Source: Clostridium sporogenes
Lineage (GTDB): Bacteria > Bacillota > Clostridia > Clostridiales > Clostridiaceae
Assembly: GCF_001020205.1 (NCBI RefSeq)
Contig: NZ_CP011663.1
Location: 2,728,001 to 2,792,000, forward strand
Length of the DNA: 64,000 nucleotides
Reading direction: 5' to 3'
Shown here: one piece after another, positions 24,545 to 33,180 of the stretch
Numbering within the stretch: the stretch's first letter is position 1
Layout of the letters: every line of letters starts with the position of its first letter
Notes under the pieces: model-generated
Told to the model about the DNA's origin: nothing
What the model saw: only the letters and a program-made list of their open reading frames with translations
Database searches by the model: none
Position numbers and translations under genes: made by a program

Positions 24545-26653
24545 TTATTTATCTTTTTCTTCTTCTTTCTTTGCAATAGCATCTTTTCGTGATAAATTTA
24601 TTCTTCCTTGGTTATCTATATCTGTAACCTTGACTAGTATTTCATCTCCTACAGATACTACATCTTCTACTTTTTCTACTCTAGCAAAATCCAACTTAGA
24701 TATGTGAACCAAACCTTCTTTTCCTGGTAGTATTTCTACAAAGGCTCCAAAATTAGTAGTTTTAGTTACTTTACCTAGATAAATTTCTCCTTGAACTACT
24801 TCCTTTGTTAATCCTTCTATTATACTTATAGCTTTCTTAACCCCTTCAGGTTCATTGTTAGATGTTACAAATATTTTTCCATCCTCTTTTATTTCTATTT
24901 TTACATTAGTGTCTGCTATTATTTTATTTATTACCTTTCCACCAGCACCTATAACATCTCTTATTTTTTCTGGATCTATACATATTATTTCTGTTCTTGG
25001 TGCATATTTAGATAATTCTTTTCTTGGTTCTGGTATGCATTCTTTTATTTTTTCTAATATGTGTAGTCTTGCCTTTTTAGCGCCTTCTAATGCATCCTTC
25101 ACACAATTATTTGATAACCCAGCTATCTTTGTATCAAATTGTATAGATGTAATTCCTTTTTCTGTTCCTGCTACCTTAAAGTCCATATCTCCAAAGAAAT
25201 CTTCTATACCTTGAATATCTGTTATTACTTTTTCCTTTTCTAAATCTTCACTAGTTATAAGTCCCATAGCTATACCTGCAGCTGGTCTTTTTATAGGTAC
25301 ACCTGCATCTAATAGAGCTAATGTACTTCCACACACACTGGCCTGTGATGTTGAACCATTTGAGCTTAGTACTTCTGATACTAATCTTATAGTGTATGGA
25401 AACTCTGCTTCAGATGGAATCAATGGTTCCAAAGCTCTTTCCGCTAAAGCTCCATGACCTATTTCACGTCTTCCAGGTCCTCTTAAAGGTCTAACTTCTC
25501 CTACACTATAGGATGGAAAATTGTAATGATGCATATAGCGTTTTGACTCTTCCTCTGCTATACCATCTAATATTTGAACATCTCCTAAAGCTCCTAAAGT
25601 AGCTACAGTCATTACTTGAGTTAATCCTCTCGTAAATAAACCTGTACCATGAGTTCTAGGAAGTATTCCTACTTCACAGCTTATAGGTCTTACTTCATTA
25701 AAAGCTCTTCCATCTGGTCTTCTATCTTCATTTAAAAGCATATTTCTAACTATTTCTTTTTGAGTTTTATATATAACTTCTTTTATATCTGCGCCTTTGT
25801 CTTCATATTTTTCTGAAAATTCTTCTGATATTTTTTCTTTAACTTTGTCTAGGGCAGCATTTCTTTCATCTTTATCCATTATATACATAGCTTCTTTTAT
25901 CATATCAAAAGCAAAGCTTTTAACTTCTTTCTCTACTTCTTCGTCAGCTTTATATAATGACGGTTCATCTTTAGCTTTTCCAAACTTAGCCACAGCCTCT
26001 TCTTGGAATGCAACTATATTTTTACATTCTTCAAAACCAAACATGATAGCATTATACATAGTTTCCTCATCTATTTCCTGTCCACCTGCTTCTACCATCA
26101 TAACTCTTTCTTTTGTAGCACATACAGTTAAGTCTAGTATAGTGTTTTCTCTTTGGGCTACAGTTGGATTTATTATAAATTCTCCATCTACTAAGCCTAC
26201 AGAAACTGCAGCTACTGGTGTTGTAAATGGTATACTAGATAGGCACAAAGCTAAAGAGGAGCCATTTATAGCTAATATTTCTGGTAAATTATCCTGTTCT
26301 ACAGATAAAACTGTATTAACTATTTGAACATCATTTCTATATCCCTTTGGGAATAAAGGTCTTAATGGTCTATCTATAGATCTGGCATGTAATATAGATT
26401 TGTCAGAAGGTTTTCCTTCCCTTTTGATGAATCCTCCTGGAATTTTTCCTACTGAATATAGTCTTTCTTCATAATCAACGCTTAATGGGAAAAAATCTAT
26501 TCCCTCTCTTGGCTCTTTAGAAGCGTTGGCATTTATCATAACTACTGTATCTCCATAACTCATGAATATAGCAGCATTTGAAAGCATTCCTGTCTTACCA
26601 AAGTCTACTTTCATTTTTCTTCCTGCTACAGTAGTTTCTAATGTATGAATCAT
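24545..26653 (-). CDS. pnp: Polynucleotide phosphorylase
   Basis: 702 aa, normal length. Two RNase PH domains (about 10-210 and 310-540) with an all-helical linker, then KH (about 555-615, GAGGKVINKI) and S1 (about 620-690, GAFVEILPGKEGLVHISKL). It degrades RNA 3' to 5' by phosphorolysis in the degradosome. The start ATG follows GGGAGG. It has its own promoter after the rpsO terminator, the conserved rpsO-pnp order of bacteria. Confidence 0.97.
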   Translation of the reverse strand: MIHTLETTVAGRKMKVDFGKTGMLSNAAIFMSYGDTVVMINANASKEPREGIDFFPLSVDYEERLYSVGKIPGGFIKREGKPSDKSILHARSIDRPLRPLFPKGYRNDVQIVNTVLSVEQDNLPEILAINGSSLALCLSSIPFTTPVAAVSVGLVDGEFIINPTVAQRENTILDLTVCATKERVMMVEAGGQEIDEETMYNAIMFGFEECKNIVAFQEEAVAKFGKAKDEPSLYKADEEVEKEVKSFAFDMIKEAMYIMDKDERNAALDKVKEKISEEFSEKYEDKGADIKEVIYKTQKEIVRNMLLNEDRRPDGRAFNEVRPISCEVGILPRTHGTGLFTRGLTQVMTVATLGALGDVQILDGIAEEESKRYMHHYNFPSYSVGEVRPLRGPGRREIGHGALAERALEPLIPSEAEFPYTIRLVSEVLSSNGSTSQASVCGSTLALLDAGVPIKRPAAGIAMGLITSEDLEKEKVITDIQGIEDFFGDMDFKVAGTEKGITSIQFDTKIAGLSNNCVKDALEGAKKARLHILEKIKECIPEPRKELSKYAPRTEIICIDPEKIRDVIGAGGKVINKIIADTNVKIEIKEDGKIFVTSNNEPEGVKKAISIIEGLTKEVVQGEIYLGKVTKTTNFGAFVEILPGKEGLVHISKLDFARVEKVEDVVSVGDEILVKVTDIDNQGRINLSRKDAIAKKEEEKDK

Positions 26654-26690
26654 ACATTAACCTCCCTTCAATAATTGAACTAATAGTATC

Positions 26691-26718
26691 ATTATATCAC
26701 TATTACATTTATAGCAAA
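26691..26718 (-). promoter_or_regulatory. Promoter of pnp
   Basis: On the minus strand TTTGCT, 16-bp spacer, TATAAT, about 40 bp before the start codon. The -35 is imperfect and the -10 is perfect. Confidence 0.6.
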
Positions 26719-26884
26719 CATTTAATTTTTATATTTGTTTATAAGCTATTACTATATTTTTGTAATATTTTATGTATTTATAACACTTTAAACATTAAAC
26801 TTATTTATTACCATTATTTATAGTATTTTTAATATTACAGTTATTATACTTAATAATTTTTCCAGTATAATTTATTAAAATAAT

Positions 26885-26905
26885 AGAGCGGGCTTTAGCC
26901 GCTCT
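26885..26905 (-). terminator. Intrinsic terminator of rpsO
   Basis: AGAGCGG (26885-26891) pairs with CCGCTCT (26899-26905), and on the minus strand ATTATTTTAAT follows. It lies 12 bp beyond the rpsO stop codon. Confidence 0.8.
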
Positions 26906-26916
26906 TATTACTTTTA

Positions 26917-27180
26917 TTACTTTCTTAAACCTAATTCTTTTATGATAGCACGATATCTTTCAATATCTTCACGCATTAGGTAATTTAAAAGACCTCTTCT
27001 TTTACCAACCATCATTAAAAGACCTCTTCTTGAGTGATGGTCTTTTTTATGTTCTTTTAGGTGGCTGTTTAAGTGGTTAATTCTTTCTGTAAGTAATGCT
27101 ATTTGCACTTCTGGAGAACCTGTATCTCCTTCATGTCTTGCGTGTTTAGCCATTAGTTCTTGTTTTTTTGCTTTATCCAT
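26917..27180 (-). CDS. rpsO: 30S ribosomal protein S15
   Basis: 87 aa. MDKAKKQELMAKHARHEGDT onward with the HEGDTGSPEVQI motif that contacts 16S rRNA, and LNSHLKEHKKDHHSRRGLL, the second conserved block. S15 binds the central domain of 16S rRNA and starts platform assembly. The correct ATG has GGAGG 8 nt upstream; an upstream in-frame start lies in the leader and is rejected. The gene is monocistronic, with a good promoter and a structured leader. Confidence 0.97.
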   Translation of the reverse strand: MDKAKKQELMAKHARHEGDTGSPEVQIALLTERINHLNSHLKEHKKDHHSRRGLLMMVGKRRGLLNYLMREDIERYRAIIKELGLRK

Positions 27181-27188
27181 TGTAAGCA

Positions 27189-27262
27189 CCTCCAAATAAT
27201 TATCTCCTTTATCCAAGGATACCGTTGGCAATTCAGTATTCTTAGTATAAGGTTCACGAAAT
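27189..27262 (-). promoter_or_regulatory. Candidate S15-binding leader of rpsO
   Basis: Between the promoter and start codon the minus strand holds CCTTATACTAAG and CTTGGATAAAGG, which can pair imperfectly, around an inner ATAC/GTAT helix. S15 commonly represses its own mRNA through such leaders, which differ in fold between bacterial groups. Whether this one binds S15 is inference. Confidence 0.4.
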
Positions 27263-27264
27263 GT

Positions 27265-27293
27265 ATTATAACAAATAAATATATAATTGTAAA
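27265..27293 (-). promoter_or_regulatory. Promoter of rpsO
   Basis: On the minus strand TTTACA, 17-bp spacer, TATAAT, placed about 75 bp upstream of the start codon, leaving room for a leader. Confidence 0.8.
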
Positions 27294-27312
27294 TTAATTT
27301 TTATAAATTAAT

Positions 27313-28233
27313 TTACATACTTTGTCTTTTAGCAAAACTTTTATCCTTTTTTAATTGATGTTTTAACTCTTCTAAAGAAGAGAATTTTTTCTCATCTCTA
27401 ATTCTCTTGGAAAAATATATAACTATATTTTCTCCATATATATCCTTATGGAAATCTAATATATGAGTTTCTATATTTAACTTTTTATCCTGTACTGTAG
27501 GATTATAACCTACATTAGTAATACCCTTATAAAGTTTATTTTCATATTCTATTAAGGTATAATATACTCCCCCTCTTGGAAGAACATATTTTGTATTATA
27601 GTTTAGGTTTACTGTAGGGTATCCAAGTTTTCTACCTAACTGTTTTCCTTTTACTATATTGCCCTTTAAAAAATAGTTTCTACCTAGCATCTTTCTTGCT
27701 TTATCTACATTGCCATCCTCTATTAATATATGTCTTATTTTAGAACTGCTTATGATTTCGTTTAAATATTTAACTGGGGAAACTACTTTAAGGTTAAAAT
27801 TAAATTTTTTGCTCATTTTATTTAGAAGTTCTATATCTCCTAAATTTTTATATCCAAATCTATAATTAAATCCTACTACAAATCCACCTGCATTATAGTA
27901 ATATAACATTTTTTTTATAAAATCCTCTGGACAAAGTTCCATATATTCTTTATCAAAATTAATAAAATTAACTAGATCTACTCCATATTCTTCTAATATT
28001 TTTGCCTTACTAGAATTATCTAATAGAATTTTAGGAGCTAAATCTTTATTTATAGTATTTAAAGGATGGTCTCTAAAGGTTAAAACCATACTTTTACCAT
28101 TATTATCCTTAGCCATTTTTTTTGTTTCTTTTATTAATTTCATATGACCTTTATGAAGCCCATCAAAACTTCCTAAAGCTATATAAGTTTTATCTTTTGA
28201 TTTAGTAGAAAAGTTATCCTCCATAATTATCAT
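27313..28233 (-). CDS. ribF: Bifunctional riboflavin kinase / FAD synthetase
   Basis: 306 aa. N-terminal FMN adenylyltransferase (nucleotidyl-transferase fold) with ALGSFDGLHKGHMKL (residues 19-33) and the ISSSKIR motif; C-terminal riboflavin kinase with KLGYPTVNL and GVYYTLIEY. It converts riboflavin to FMN and FAD. The start at 28233 has AGGAG 9 nt before it; a second ATG four codons later has none. It follows truB by 12 bp, the conserved truB-ribF pair. Confidence 0.96.
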   Translation of the reverse strand: MIIMEDNFSTKSKDKTYIALGSFDGLHKGHMKLIKETKKMAKDNNGKSMVLTFRDHPLNTINKDLAPKILLDNSSKAKILEEYGVDLVNFINFDKEYMELCPEDFIKKMLYYYNAGGFVVGFNYRFGYKNLGDIELLNKMSKKFNFNLKVVSPVKYLNEIISSSKIRHILIEDGNVDKARKMLGRNYFLKGNIVKGKQLGRKLGYPTVNLNYNTKYVLPRGGVYYTLIEYENKLYKGITNVGYNPTVQDKKLNIETHILDFHKDIYGENIVIYFSKRIRDEKKFSSLEELKHQLKKDKSFAKRQSM

Positions 28234-28245
28234 AAGCTATTACTC

Positions 28246-29115
28246 CTAAGTTAATAATTTATGAATTTTAAATCCATATGCATTTTTCATTCCTAATCCT
28301 ATAAAGTTATCCTCTTCTATATAAGTTCTATATAGTTTATTTTCTTCTATATTATCTAAAACTCTTCTATCTTTTAATATTACACCATTTAGTACAAGCT
28401 TTTCAAATTTTTTATTTAAATATAATTTTTCATAATCCTTTAAAGCTTCATCTATAGGTGTTATAAATTGTTTTATATTTTCCTCGTTTAAATCTTCTAA
28501 TTTTATTGCTTCTTTTATATTAAAGGGGCTTGCTTCCAATCTTTCTAGATTCCACATTACCGCTCCTGAGCCTAAATCATTTCCTATATCAAAACACAAA
28601 CTCCTTATATAAGTTCCCTTTGAACATTTAACATCAAATATAATATAGGGTAAATCTATACTTAAAATACATATATCATGTATTTGTATTTTTCTCGCTT
28701 CCCTTTCCACCTCTATACCTTTTCTAGCCAAATCATAAAGTTTTTGACCATTAATTTTTAGAGCAGAATACATAGGTGGCACTTGCTCTATATTGCCTTT
28801 ATATTTTTCTATAGCCTTTTCTACTTCTATAGAAGATACACTAACTTCTTTTTCCTCTAATACAGTACCTTCTCTATCATAGGTATCCGTAGTAGTTCCA
28901 AGTTTCATTTCTACTCTATAGGTTTTGGTTCCCTCCATTATATAATCCACTATTTTTGTAGCCTTACCTATACATACGGGAAGAACTCCAGAAGCTAAAG
29001 GATCTAATGTACCTGTGTGACCAACTTTTTTTATTTTTGCTATTTTTCTTATATCTCTAACTACATCAAAGGATGTTATTCCCTTTGGTTTTAAAACATT
29101 TATTACTCCATCCAT
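28246..29115 (-). CDS. truB: tRNA pseudouridine(55) synthase
   Basis: 289 aa. The catalytic Asp is in GHTGTLDPLASGVLPV (33-48, Asp39), followed by GKATK. Motif KTYRVEMKLGTTTDTYDREG and SKGTYIRSL are typical of TruB. It makes pseudouridine 55 in the T-loop of tRNAs. It starts within 1 bp of the nrnA stop and is followed by ribF, part of the nusA-infB-rbfA-truB supercluster. Confidence 0.97.
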   Translation of the reverse strand: MDGVINVLKPKGITSFDVVRDIRKIAKIKKVGHTGTLDPLASGVLPVCIGKATKIVDYIMEGTKTYRVEMKLGTTTDTYDREGTVLEEKEVSVSSIEVEKAIEKYKGNIEQVPPMYSALKINGQKLYDLARKGIEVEREARKIQIHDICILSIDLPYIIFDVKCSKGTYIRSLCFDIGNDLGSGAVMWNLERLEASPFNIKEAIKLEDLNEENIKQFITPIDEALKDYEKLYLNKKFEKLVLNGVILKDRRVLDNIEENKLYRTYIEEDNFIGLGMKNAYGFKIHKLLT

Positions 29116-30078
29116 TTATATCAACTCTTTTTTTATAGTTTCTATTAATTTTTTTTCTACTATATTTAAAGCTTTTCCTTTCATAAAGGCTCCTGAGGCA
29201 CGAGTATGTCCTCCACCGCCAAAGTTTTCAGCTATTTTTCTTACATCCACATATTCTTTTGATCTTAAACTTATCTTTACCCCTTCTTCTACCTCTTTAA
29301 ATAATACAGCAACTTCTACAGATCCTATTTGCATACCTTGTGATATAATATCTGATGTATCCTTTGCATCCTCTATGTTTAACTCCTGAAGCATCTTTTC
29401 CGTTACTTTCATAACACATAACTTTTCATTTTCTAAATACATTTCCTCTAGAACTTTTCCATAAAGCTTTAATCTTTGAAATTTTTTATTTTCAAATATT
29501 TTTCTATGTATTGAGCTGAAATCTACACCTGTATTTATTAAATCTCCTGCTATCATATGAGTTACAGATGTGGTACCTGGATATCTAAAGGAACCTGTAT
29601 CTGTAACTAAAGATGTGTATAGACAAGCTGCTATATCTTTATCTGAATTTATCCCTAATATTTTAAGCAATTGGTATACAACTTCAGCCACTGCCGGTGC
29701 ATTTGTGTCTACAAAATTTAAATCACCATACATATCATTAGATAGGTGATGATCTATATTTATTAATGAGTATTCTCTATTTTCTAAATCTAATTCTGCA
29801 TTTATTCTTTCTACATTTCCACAATCTAAAACTATAACACATTCTGTACCTTCTATAGGCTTTTTTACATCCCCTGTAATTTCTTCACTACAAGGTAGAT
29901 ATTTAAAAGTTTCTGGTATAGGTTCTTTGGAAAGTATATAAGCTTTCTTGTTTAGTCTTCTTATACCCTGAAGTAATCCTAAGGCACTGCCTAAGGAATC
30001 TCCATCAGGAGAAGTATGGAAAGTAATAGCAATACTATTACTTTCCTTTATTTTATCTAGTATATCATTAGTTATCAT
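29116..30078 (-). CDS. nrnA: DHH-family oligoribonuclease / pAp phosphatase
   Basis: 320 aa. DHH domain with HTSPDGDSLGSALGL near the start, the DCG and NIDHHLSN (DHH) metal motifs, and a DHHA1 domain ending GGGGHTRASGAFM. NrnA degrades short RNAs and 3'-phosphoadenosine 5'-phosphate. I prefer the ATG of MITNDIL because AAAGGAG is 10 nt before it and only 1 nt before the earlier in-frame ATG at 30087. It overlaps the rbfA end and abuts truB. Confidence 0.93.
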   Translation of the reverse strand: MITNDILDKIKESNSIAITFHTSPDGDSLGSALGLLQGIRRLNKKAYILSKEPIPETFKYLPCSEEITGDVKKPIEGTECVIVLDCGNVERINAELDLENREYSLINIDHHLSNDMYGDLNFVDTNAPAVAEVVYQLLKILGINSDKDIAACLYTSLVTDTGSFRYPGTTSVTHMIAGDLINTGVDFSSIHRKIFENKKFQRLKLYGKVLEEMYLENEKLCVMKVTEKMLQELNIEDAKDTSDIISQGMQIGSVEVAVLFKEVEEGVKISLRSKEYVDVRKIAENFGGGGHTRASGAFMKGKALNIVEKKLIETIKKELI

Positions 30079-30430
30079 TTGACTCATTCTCCTTTATTGA
30101 ATGAAGAAGTTCATCTATATGCATACCTCTTTCAATACTATTATCTACTTCTATTATAACCTCTGGTGTGTTTCTTAATTTAACTCTTCTTCCAATTTCT
30201 TTTCTTATGAAACCTACAGAACTTTTTAAAGCCTCTAGGGATTCTTCTTTTGCTTTTTCATTTCCAAAAATACTTACATATACCTTTGCATATTTCAAAT
30301 CTTTTGTAACATTTACATCTGTTACACTCACCATGGCACTTAATCTTGGATCTTTTATATCATTATGAATAATACTACTCACTTCTTTTTTTACTTCTTC
30401 ATTTATTCTTCCTGCTCTATATTTTGCCAT
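30068..30430 (-). CDS. rbfA: Ribosome-binding factor A
   Basis: 120 aa, KH-like fold. MAKYRAGRINEEVKKE at the start, DPRLSAMVSVTDVNVTKDL in the middle and RRVKLRNTPEV at the end are all typical. RbfA helps maturation of the 30S subunit near the 5' end of 16S rRNA. Start: AAGGAG lies 10 nt before the ATG of MAKYR; an in-frame start three codons earlier lacks this. It sits between infB and nrnA and its stop overlaps the nrnA start region. Confidence 0.95.
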   Translation of the reverse strand: MAKYRAGRINEEVKKEVSSIIHNDIKDPRLSAMVSVTDVNVTKDLKYAKVYVSIFGNEKAKEESLEALKSSVGFIRKEIGRRVKLRNTPEVIIEVDNSIERGMHIDELLHSIKENESNDN

Positions 30431-30460
30431 GAAAACCACTCCTTTTTTTAGAAGAGAACT

Positions 30461-32527
30461 TTATAGTGTTTTCTTTTTAATCTCTTCCATGATAAAGCAT
30501 TCAATTATGTCGCCTTCTTTTATATCATTAAACTTTTCTATGCTAAGTCCACATTCATATCCTTGAGCAACTTCCTTAGCATCATCTTTAAATCTCTTTA
30601 AAGATCCAAGTTCTGATTCAAATATTACTATACCATCTCTTATTACTCTTGCTCCTGCATTTCTAGCTAATTTACCTGTTTGAACATAAGCTCCTGCTAT
30701 AGTTCCTACACTAGATATTTTATAAACCTGTCTAACCTCTGCAGTACCTATAACTACTTCTTTGAATTCTGGTTCTAGCATACCTAACATAGCTGATTTT
30801 ATATCTTCTATAGCATCATATATAACTCTGTATGTTTTAATATCTACTCCGTCTCTTTCAGAAGCTATAGTAGCATTATTGTCTGGTCTTACATTAAATC
30901 CTAATATAATACCATTAGAAGCTGTAGCTAATGTAACATCTGTTTCATTTATAGCTCCAACACCACCATGAATAACTCTAACCTTTACTTCCTCTGTTGA
31001 AAGTTTTTCTAAGGATTGTTTTAAAGCCTCTACAGAACCCTGAACATCAGCTTTTACAATTAGTCCCAATTCCTTTACTGTTCCTTCTTGTATTTGATTG
31101 TATAAATCTTCTAAAGAAACCTTATGAGTAGATTGTAGATATTCATCTCTTATTTTTTCTTTTCTCTTATCTGCAATACCTCTTGCAGTTTTCTCATCCT
31201 TAACTTGGTAGAATTTATCTCCGGCTTCAGGAACTTCTGATAAACCTAGTATTTCTACTGGTGTAGAAGGGCCTGCTGATTTTATATTTTTACCTTTATC
31301 ATTAAACATAGCTCTTATTCTTCCATATGTAGATCCCACTACTATAGAATCTCCTACTCTTAAAGTACCATTTTGAATAAGTAATGTAGCTACTGCTCCT
31401 CTTCCTTTATCAAGTTTAGCTTCTACTACTGTTCCTTTTGCTTTTCTATTTGGATTTGCTTTTAATTCAAGTATTTCTGAGGATAAAAGTATCATTTCTA
31501 GTAGGTCATCTATACCTTCTTTTGTGTGAGCTGAAACTGGAACACATATAGTATCTCCACCCCAGTCCTCTGCTACTAAACCATATTCTGTTAATTCCTG
31601 TTTTACTTTATCTATATTAGCACCAGGTCTATCTATTTTATTTATAGCAACTATTAATGGAACATTAGCTGCCTTACAGTGACTTATAGCTTCTTGAGTT
31701 TGAGGCATAATTCCATCATCTGCTGCTACTACTAATATAACTATATCTGTAACTTGTGCTCCTCTTGCTCTCATAGCTGTAAAAGCTGCGTGGCCTGGAG
31801 TATCTAAGAAAGTTATAGCTTCTCCATTTAATTCTACAGTATAAGCACCTATATGTTGTGTTATTCCTCCTGCCTCTGTAGAAGTTACCTTTGATTTTCT
31901 TATAGCATCTAATAAAGAGGTTTTCCCATGGTCAACATGCCCCATAACGGTTATAATAGGTGATCTCTTTTGTAAGTGTTCTCCCTCTTCGTTATCTTTT
32001 AATATATCTTCTAAATCATCTTCTTCATCTTCATCTTCTTTTAAAATTTCTGTATCAAATTTTGCTGCTAATTTCTCAGCCATTTCAAAGTTTATTTCTT
32101 GATTTACAGAGGCCATAACACCCATAAGCATTAGTTCTTTTATAACTTCTGCATAGGATTTTTCTAATTTATCTGATATTTCTTTTACTGTAATAGTATC
32201 AGAAGTCATTGTTATTATAGCCATATCTTCTGCATTTTCAGTGTTAACTTTTTCATTTTTGTCATCTCTTTTATTAGTTTTTTTATTATTCATTGATTCT
32301 TTTATTGGTTTTTTCGCTGTAGTTTCTATTTCATCATCTTCTTCCTTTGTTTTTTCTGATTTTTCTTTGCCTGATAATAATTCTTTTATAAGATCTGCAT
32401 CCTCATCTTCTATAGCACTCATATGATTTTTAACTTCTACACTAAATTCTTCTTCTAGTAATGTTATAAGTTCTTTACTTGATATGTTTAATTCTTTAGC
32501 TAATTCATATACTCTTATTTTTGCCAA
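30461..32527 (-). CDS. infB: Translation initiation factor IF-2
   Basis: 688 aa from a TTG start (MAKIRVYELAKEL), which has GGGGGTG 6 nt upstream; a GTG three codons earlier is part of that site. N-terminal IF2_N domain, an acidic Lys/Glu linker (about 50-180), the GTPase with GHVDHGKTS, DTPGHAAF and NKID, then two beta-barrels and the fMet-tRNA-binding C-terminal domain. It places initiator tRNA on the 30S subunit. Part of the nusA-infB operon. Confidence 0.97.
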   Translation of the reverse strand: MAKIRVYELAKELNISSKELITLLEEEFSVEVKNHMSAIEDEDADLIKELLSGKEKSEKTKEEDDEIETTAKKPIKESMNNKKTNKRDDKNEKVNTENAEDMAIITMTSDTITVKEISDKLEKSYAEVIKELMLMGVMASVNQEINFEMAEKLAAKFDTEILKEDEDEEDDLEDILKDNEEGEHLQKRSPIITVMGHVDHGKTSLLDAIRKSKVTSTEAGGITQHIGAYTVELNGEAITFLDTPGHAAFTAMRARGAQVTDIVILVVAADDGIMPQTQEAISHCKAANVPLIVAINKIDRPGANIDKVKQELTEYGLVAEDWGGDTICVPVSAHTKEGIDDLLEMILLSSEILELKANPNRKAKGTVVEAKLDKGRGAVATLLIQNGTLRVGDSIVVGSTYGRIRAMFNDKGKNIKSAGPSTPVEILGLSEVPEAGDKFYQVKDEKTARGIADKRKEKIRDEYLQSTHKVSLEDLYNQIQEGTVKELGLIVKADVQGSVEALKQSLEKLSTEEVKVRVIHGGVGAINETDVTLATASNGIILGFNVRPDNNATIASERDGVDIKTYRVIYDAIEDIKSAMLGMLEPEFKEVVIGTAEVRQVYKISSVGTIAGAYVQTGKLARNAGARVIRDGIVIFESELGSLKRFKDDAKEVAQGYECGLSIEKFNDIKEGDIIECFIMEEIKKKTL

Positions 32528-32544
32528 ATTATTCACCCCCGAAA

Positions 32545-32862
32545 CTAATGCTCTTGGCTATCATTCCATAATTTTAATAACTTATTAGCCATTCCTTCAT
32601 CCTTTATAGCTAATATTTTTATAAAGTCTCTTCCTAATACATTGCCTAACTCTTTTTCACTATAACCTTCTATTAAAGGTATATCATTTTTTTCACACTT
32701 TACTTTAAATTTATTCTTGCTATTTTCTGAAGCATCACAAGATATTATAACTGCATAAACTATTTTTTTTGTTACAGCTTCTTCGCATTTGTTGTATCCT
32801 TCTACTAAATGTCCTGCTTTTTTAGTTAAGCTTAAAAACTGTAGGAACTTATTTGGTATCAT
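32545..32862 (-). CDS. L7Ae-family ribosomal protein (YlxQ type)
   Basis: 105 aa, complete L7Ae/L30e/Gadd45 fold, a family that binds kink-turn RNA. It begins MIPNKFLQFLSLTKKAGHLV and keeps the KKIVYAVIISCDAS strand. In Firmicutes this gene (ylxQ) follows ylxR in the nusA-infB operon and is an accessory, usually dispensable RNA-binding protein. It overlaps the ylxR end by 14 nt and lies 17 bp before the infB start codon, so translation is coupled. Confidence 0.93.
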   Translation of the reverse strand: MIPNKFLQFLSLTKKAGHLVEGYNKCEEAVTKKIVYAVIISCDASENSKNKFKVKCEKNDIPLIEGYSEKELGNVLGRDFIKILAIKDEGMANKLLKLWNDSQEH

Positions 32863-33121
32863 CTTCTATCTCACCTTTTAATCTTTCATAAACTTCTTCA
32901 TCTAGCTTAATTTCTAGATTTCTTTCTAGTCTTTTAGATTTATATGCTTTATTAAAGCATTCTATATCTTTACAAATATAAGCTCCTCTTCCTGCTTTTT
33001 TGCCAGTTAAATCTATTGAAACCTCTCCTTCTTTATTTTTAACAACTCGTATAAGTTCTTTTTTAGGTTTCATTTCGCTACATCCTGTGCACATTCTTAA
33101 AGGTACTTTTTTAACTTTCAT
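32849..33121 (-). CDS. ylxR: YlxR/RnpM RNA-binding protein
   Basis: 90 aa. KVPLRMCTGCSEMKPKKELIR is not shown in full but MCTGC with its Cys pair (residues 10-13) and the GRGAYICKD segment are the family marks. YlxR proteins bind RNA; the Bacillus protein (RnpM) modulates RNase P. The position between nusA and the L7Ae-like gene is conserved. Basic pI, no membrane segment. Confidence 0.94.
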   Translation of the reverse strand: MKVKKVPLRMCTGCSEMKPKKELIRVVKNKEGEVSIDLTGKKAGRGAYICKDIECFNKAYKSKRLERNLEIKLDEEVYERLKGEIEDDTK

Positions 33122-33180
33122 CCTTTAATCACCTGCTTTATTATATTTGTTATATAATTATTTTTGATTTTTTTATTCTA

